A DNA stretch of 64,000 nt from Capillimicrobium parvum (GTDB lineage Bacteria > Actinomycetota > Thermoleophilia > Solirubrobacterales > Solirubrobacteraceae): contig NZ_CP087164.1 of NCBI RefSeq assembly GCF_021172045.1, forward strand, positions 3,720,001-3,784,000, in the 5' to 3' direction. The notes below the pieces were generated by a model that saw nothing but the letters and a program-made list of their open reading frames with translations, had not been told where the DNA came from and did not search any database. Of the stretch, positions 60,579-64,000 are shown in pieces. The stretch's first letter is position 1, and each line of letters starts with the position of its first letter. Made by a program: the position numbers and the translations under genes.

Positions 60579-61672
60579 GCAACCGCAACGGCATCGCCGC
60601 GATGCAGCTCGCCGGGCCCGTGGTCCTGCTGCTGATCGTCGGCCTCGTCGGCAGCACGGTCAGCGAGGCGCGTCAGCAGGACTTCATCACCGCGCTGGTG
60701 CAGGCGACGATCGTCATCGCGATCTACGTCTTCGTCGGCAACTCGGGCGTGCTCTCGTTCGGGCACATCTCGTTCGTCGCGGTCGGCGCCTTCGCGGCGG
60801 GGATCATGACCATCCCGTCCCTGGTCAAGCCGACGCTGCTGCCCGACCTGTGGCCGTTCATCGCCGACCACACGATCTCCAACGTGGCGTCGCTGCTGCT
60901 GGCGGTGGGGCTGGGGGCGGCCTTCGCCCTGCTCGTGGGCGCCCCGCTGATGCGTCTCGCCGGGCTGGCCGCCGGGATCGCGACGTTCGCCGTCCTCGAG
61001 ATCACCCACAACGTCCTGCGCTTCTGGGAGAAGATCGGCCCCGGCGCCAAGACGCTCTCGCTCGTGCCGACCACCACCGACATGACGCAGGCGACGATCG
61101 GCGCGATCGTCGCGGCGCTCGTCGCGTGGGGCTACGGGCGCACGCGGGCGGCCCGGCAGCTGCGCGCGTCGCGCGAGGACCCGGCGGCCGCGCTGGCCAG
61201 CGGCATCCGCATCCATCGCCAGCGGCTGCTGGCGTTCGCGATCAGCGGCGGCCTCGCCGGGCTCGCCGGCGCCCTGCTCGTGCACCAGCTCGGCTCGATC
61301 ACGACGGAGCAGGTCTACCTAGAGCTGACGTTCATCACGCTGGCGATGCTCGTCGTCGGCGGCATGAACAGCCTCTGGGGCGCGACGGTCGGCGCGCTGC
61401 TGATCTCGTTCCTGGACACCTACCTCGGGCGCGCCGAGGACGGTCTCAACGTCGGCGTCGGCCATGTGACGCTGCCCGACGGCTCGAGCTTCGTCGTGCT
61501 CGGCGTGCTCATGGTCGTCATCCTCGTGCTGCGGCCCAGCGGCCTGACCGGCGGGCGGGAGTTCCGGCTCCCGGGCCTGGGCCGCGGCCGCGGCGGGTCG
61601 TCACCCCCGCCGGCGGCCGAGGCGGGCGACTCGCCCCGCCCGCCCCGGCCGGGCGCAACGCTCGCCTCGTAG
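60575..61672 (+). CDS. livM: Liv-type ABC transporter permease 2
   Basis: A 365-residue permease. Signatures FVGNSGVLSFGHISFVAVGA, RASREDPAAALASGIRIHRQ (cytoplasmic loop) and LAMLVVGGMNSLWGATVGAL are LivM-type. The last 40 residues are Gly/Pro-rich. Starts at GTG overlapping the livH stop. Completes a five-gene importer. Confidence 0.92.
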   Translation: MSNRNGIAAMQLAGPVVLLLIVGLVGSTVSEARQQDFITALVQATIVIAIYVFVGNSGVLSFGHISFVAVGAFAAGIMTIPSLVKPTLLPDLWPFIADHTISNVASLLLAVGLGAAFALLVGAPLMRLAGLAAGIATFAVLEITHNVLRFWEKIGPGAKTLSLVPTTTDMTQATIGAIVAALVAWGYGRTRAARQLRASREDPAAALASGIRIHRQRLLAFAISGGLAGLAGALLVHQLGSITTEQVYLELTFITLAMLVVGGMNSLWGATVGALLISFLDTYLGRAEDGLNVGVGHVTLPDGSSFVVLGVLMVVILVLRPSGLTGGREFRLPGLGRGRGGSSPPPAAEAGDSPRPPRPGATLAS

Positions 61673-61782
61673 GCGCCGGCCCCGCCGCACTTGCGCCGTC
61701 TGGGAGACTGCCGAACGCCACCGCCGCCATGTGGTCTGGACCAGCCGCGGCTGACCGGATCACGGAGAGAGGACGGACTTCG

Positions 61783-63348
61783 ATGAGACCCAGTTGGCAC
61801 AACGGCCGGATCGCGGGGCTCGCCTGCGTCGCCGCCTGCGGCGCGCTGGCATCGTCCGCGTCCGCCGCGACCGGGCCGGTGCCCGGGCTCGACCCCGCGG
61901 CGCTCGAGGTGATGAACCAGCCGGCGTACGCCAACGGCGAGTGGTTCATCTCGGTCCGCGACCTCGACACCGGCGCGCCGTTGATCTCGCTCAACGCCGA
62001 CACGCTGGTGGAGCCCGGCTCGGTGGTCAAGACCTACAGCATGGGCGCCGGCTGGCAGCAGTTCGGCCCGGACCACCGCGTCGTCACGCCGGTCAAGCGC
62101 AGCGGGCGGCTCACGGGCGGCAGGCTGCGCGGAAACCTGATCCTCGTCGGCCAGGGCGACATGACGATGGGCGGCCGCACCAAGCCCAACGGCGACGTCG
62201 ACTTCACCAACCTCGACCACAACGACGCCAACGACCTGCCCGGAGCGACGCTGACGCCGGAGAACCCGCTCGCCGGGCTCGACCAGCTCGCCCAGCAGGT
62301 CCGGGCGTCCGGCGTGCGCCGCGTGTCCGGCGACGTCATCGTCGACGACCGGCTCTTCGAGACGTTCCACCTCGAGAACGGCCCGGTCACGCCGATCATC
62401 ATCAACAACAACCTCATCGACTTCACGACGACCCCGCGCGGCGTGGGCCGGACGGCCAAGGTGGTCATGCGGCCCGTGGTCGCCCCGTGGAAGGTCACGA
62501 GCCAGGTGCGGACGGTGGCGGCCGGCGGAACGACCAAGATCAAGGTGACGTCGCCGGCGCACGGCAGGGTGGTGCTCACCGGCACGATCGCCGCCGACAG
62601 CGACCCGGCCGTCAACACGTACGCCTTCGAGGACCCGGCCCGGTACGCGCGCACCGCGTTCATCGAGGCGCTGCGCGGCGCCGGCGTCAAGGTGAAGGCC
62701 AACGCCGTCGCCGCCAACCCGGTGCGCCTGCTGCCCTCCAAGCGCGCCGTCACGGCCCTGCCGGCCGTCGCGCGTCTGCAGTCGCTGTCGCTCGACCAGG
62801 AGGCCACGTACGTCCTGAAGGTCAGCTACAACCGAGGCGCCCAGACGATGATCTGCCTCCTGGCGGTCGCCGCGGGCAGCACCAAGTGCGACGACGGCCT
62901 GGCCAAGGCCCAGCAGATCTGGAGCGCGGCGGGACTCGACACCGACGGGGCGGTCCTGATCGACGGCTCCGGGCTGACCGGCAACCTGATCACGGCCGAC
63001 AACCAGGTGCAGCTGCAGACGATCATGGCCCGGCGCCCGGACGCTGCCGCCTGGCAGGCGACGCTGCCGATCATGGGCGTCGACGGATCGCTAGCCCTCG
63101 TCCAGCCGGGCGGTCCGGCGAGCGGCAAGATCTTCGCCAAGACGGGAACCCTCGCCTCCGGCGATCTGTTCAACGACCGGATCCTGTTCCCGGCGAAGGC
63201 GCTCGGCGGCTACATCGACGCGCGCAGCGGCCGGCGGCTCGCGTTCGCCATCGTCGCCGCCAACTCCGTGTTCACGACCATCGAGGGGGCCTTCGCCGCC
63301 AACGACGACGTGGGCAAGGTGGCCACGCTCATCCAGCAGGGCTACTGA
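61783..63348 (+). CDS. dacB: D-alanyl-D-alanine carboxypeptidase (PBP4/DacB type)
   Basis: A 521-residue exported class C penicillin-binding protein with a signal peptide (about 1-29). Active-site motifs are S80-x-x-K83 (EPGSVVKTYS), S-x-N (KVSYNRGAQ), and KTG (IFAKTGTLASG). A large insertion between SxxK and SxN (about 110-330) is the usual PBP4 extra domain. It trims peptidoglycan. RBS GAGAGAGGA precedes the ATG. Converges with a second copy. Confidence 0.9.
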   Translation: MRPSWHNGRIAGLACVAACGALASSASAATGPVPGLDPAALEVMNQPAYANGEWFISVRDLDTGAPLISLNADTLVEPGSVVKTYSMGAGWQQFGPDHRVVTPVKRSGRLTGGRLRGNLILVGQGDMTMGGRTKPNGDVDFTNLDHNDANDLPGATLTPENPLAGLDQLAQQVRASGVRRVSGDVIVDDRLFETFHLENGPVTPIIINNNLIDFTTTPRGVGRTAKVVMRPVVAPWKVTSQVRTVAAGGTTKIKVTSPAHGRVVLTGTIAADSDPAVNTYAFEDPARYARTAFIEALRGAGVKVKANAVAANPVRLLPSKRAVTALPAVARLQSLSLDQEATYVLKVSYNRGAQTMICLLAVAAGSTKCDDGLAKAQQIWSAAGLDTDGAVLIDGSGLTGNLITADNQVQLQTIMARRPDAAAWQATLPIMGVDGSLALVQPGGPASGKIFAKTGTLASGDLFNDRILFPAKALGGYIDARSGRRLAFAIVAANSVFTTIEGAFAANDDVGKVATLIQQGY

Positions 63349-63367
63349 CCGGCCCGGCGCGGCTTGG

Positions 63368-64000
63368 TCAGAGGCTCTGCTGGAGCGCCTCGGTCATGAG
63401 GCCCTGGCCGCGGAAGATGTCGAGGATGTCGGTGAACTCCCGCAGCGGGACGTTGTTGACCATCAGCGCGAAGGACAGCCGGCGGCCGCTCTGCGTCGTG
63501 ATGTACCCGACGAGCGTCTGAGCCAGGAGGAGGGTCCGGCCGTCCGGCGTGTTCGTGGCCCTCGTGCCGGTCTTGGCGAAGACGTGCCCGGCCGCCGGTG
63601 AGTCCTCGAGCGTCGTCGCCAGCGACCCGTCACGGCCGAGGATCGGCAGCCCGGCCTCGAGGGCCGGGCCGTAGGGCTGACCCGCCACGGCCCGGTGGAA
63701 CGCGGTCATGTCGCCGGGCGTCGCGCGCGCGACGTCGATGCTGCCGGCCGGGTCGAACAGGAACGTCGACGCCGGCGACACCCCCAGCGGGGTCACTGTC
63801 CGCATCATGCCGGCGGCGGCGTCGTTGCAGTCGCGGCTGCCGCGGGCGACGGCCACGAGGCACCCGAACAGCTGGGCGCCGCGGTTGTAGCTGACCTTCA
63901 GCACGATCTTCACGTACTCAGACAGCGGCGGCGAGACGAACTGCGCCACGCGGCTGCCGCTCGGGTACCGGCCGCGCCTGGGCAGGAGCCGCTGCCGGTT
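63368..64000 (-). CDS. dacB: Second PBP4-type carboxypeptidase, partial
   Basis: The C-terminal 210 residues of a minus-strand gene that runs off the right edge. It retains the S-x-N motif (KVSYNRGAQLFGC) and KTG (HVFAKTGTRATN), with the same VSYNRGAQ block as its neighbour. The SxxK motif lies beyond the window. The paralogues are tail to tail, 19 bp apart, so they probably arose by inverted duplication. Confidence 0.85.
   Translation of the reverse strand, partial: NRQRLLPRRGRYPSGSRVAQFVSPPLSEYVKIVLKVSYNRGAQLFGCLVAVARGSRDCNDAAAGMMRTVTPLGVSPASTFLFDPAGSIDVARATPGDMTAFHRAVAGQPYGPALEAGLPILGRDGSLATTLEDSPAAGHVFAKTGTRATNTPDGRTLLLAQTLVGYITTQSGRRLSFALMVNNVPLREFTDILDIFRGQGLMTEALQQSL

Overview
The window is very GC-rich, with long overlapping open frames, GTG starts and many ATGA gene junctions. 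Its content (F420-type PPOX protein, AftA-like arabinofuranosyltransferase, branched-chain amino acid type ABC transporters with short lipoprotein signals, OmpR-type two-component system) points to an actinomycetote. A deep-branching lineage such as Solirubrobacterales (Thermoleophilia) is plausible, but that is inference from general similarity only. No rRNA or complete tRNA was seen.

Left end (1-4.2 kb) is a mobile-element graveyard. The 5' part of a tyrosine-recombinase gene runs off the left edge and stops next to a duplicated 3' end of a tRNA gene, the classic right boundary of an integrated element. Then come a truncated IS481-type transposase, an intact PPOX protein, and a frameshifted IS3-type transposase lying in a broken MobF (TrwC-like) relaxase.

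The central interest is 4.2-24.7 kb, which looks like one catabolic island for a nitrogenous (probably heterocyclic) compound. A complete toluene-4-monooxygenase-type soluble di-iron monooxygenase (alpha, gamma-like TmoB, Rieske ferredoxin, effector, beta) heads a long minus-strand operon that continues through a DUF5519 protein, a QueG-like corrinoid/Fe-S protein, a PuuE-like polysaccharide-deacetylase-fold hydrolase, an M24 creatinase-fold enzyme, a GAF-LuxR regulator, a ferredoxin reductase and an M20 carbamoylase/amidase. Around it lie gcvT-gcvH, a ureohydrolase, a small unknown gene, serine hydroxymethyltransferase, L-serine dehydratase and an Amt-family transporter whose two pore histidines appear to be tyrosines. 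Inferred flow: uptake, oxygenation, hydrolytic ring opening and amide/amidine hydrolysis, release of glycine and one-carbon units, then glycine to serine to pyruvate. Two different repeated operator motifs tie the promoters of this island together: PdhR/FadR-type TGGT-N3-ACCA palindromes and an ATTGNCCGAA motif.

24.7-30.4 kb is accessory and decayed: a frameshifted RES-domain toxin gene, a hypothetical protein, a KstD-like flavoprotein, an ERCC4-type nuclease, a truncated PIN toxin with its Phd-like antitoxin, and an IS3 scrap. 30.4-35.6 kb is an acyl-CoA module: APH-like kinase, acyl-CoA dehydrogenase, SDR and TetR in one overlapping operon, divergent from an acyl-CoA synthetase, with a TetR palindrome between them. 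35.8-40 kb holds a winged-helix protein with a histone-H1-like tail, a PPK2 kinase, a frameshifted DHFR-like gene, an MBL lactonase-like gene between direct repeats, and a TerC remnant.

40-64 kb is envelope and core-like: two sulfotransferases, a bifunctional GT2/TagF-like protein, GDPD, AftA-like GT-C, GtrA, a double-propeller lipoprotein, a GT2, a two-component system with a COG4705 membrane protein, DedA, a Tat-type phospholipase-C-family phosphoesterase, a complete Liv-type ABC transporter (K-G-F-H-M), and two D-Ala-D-Ala carboxypeptidases converging at the right edge (the second cut by the window).
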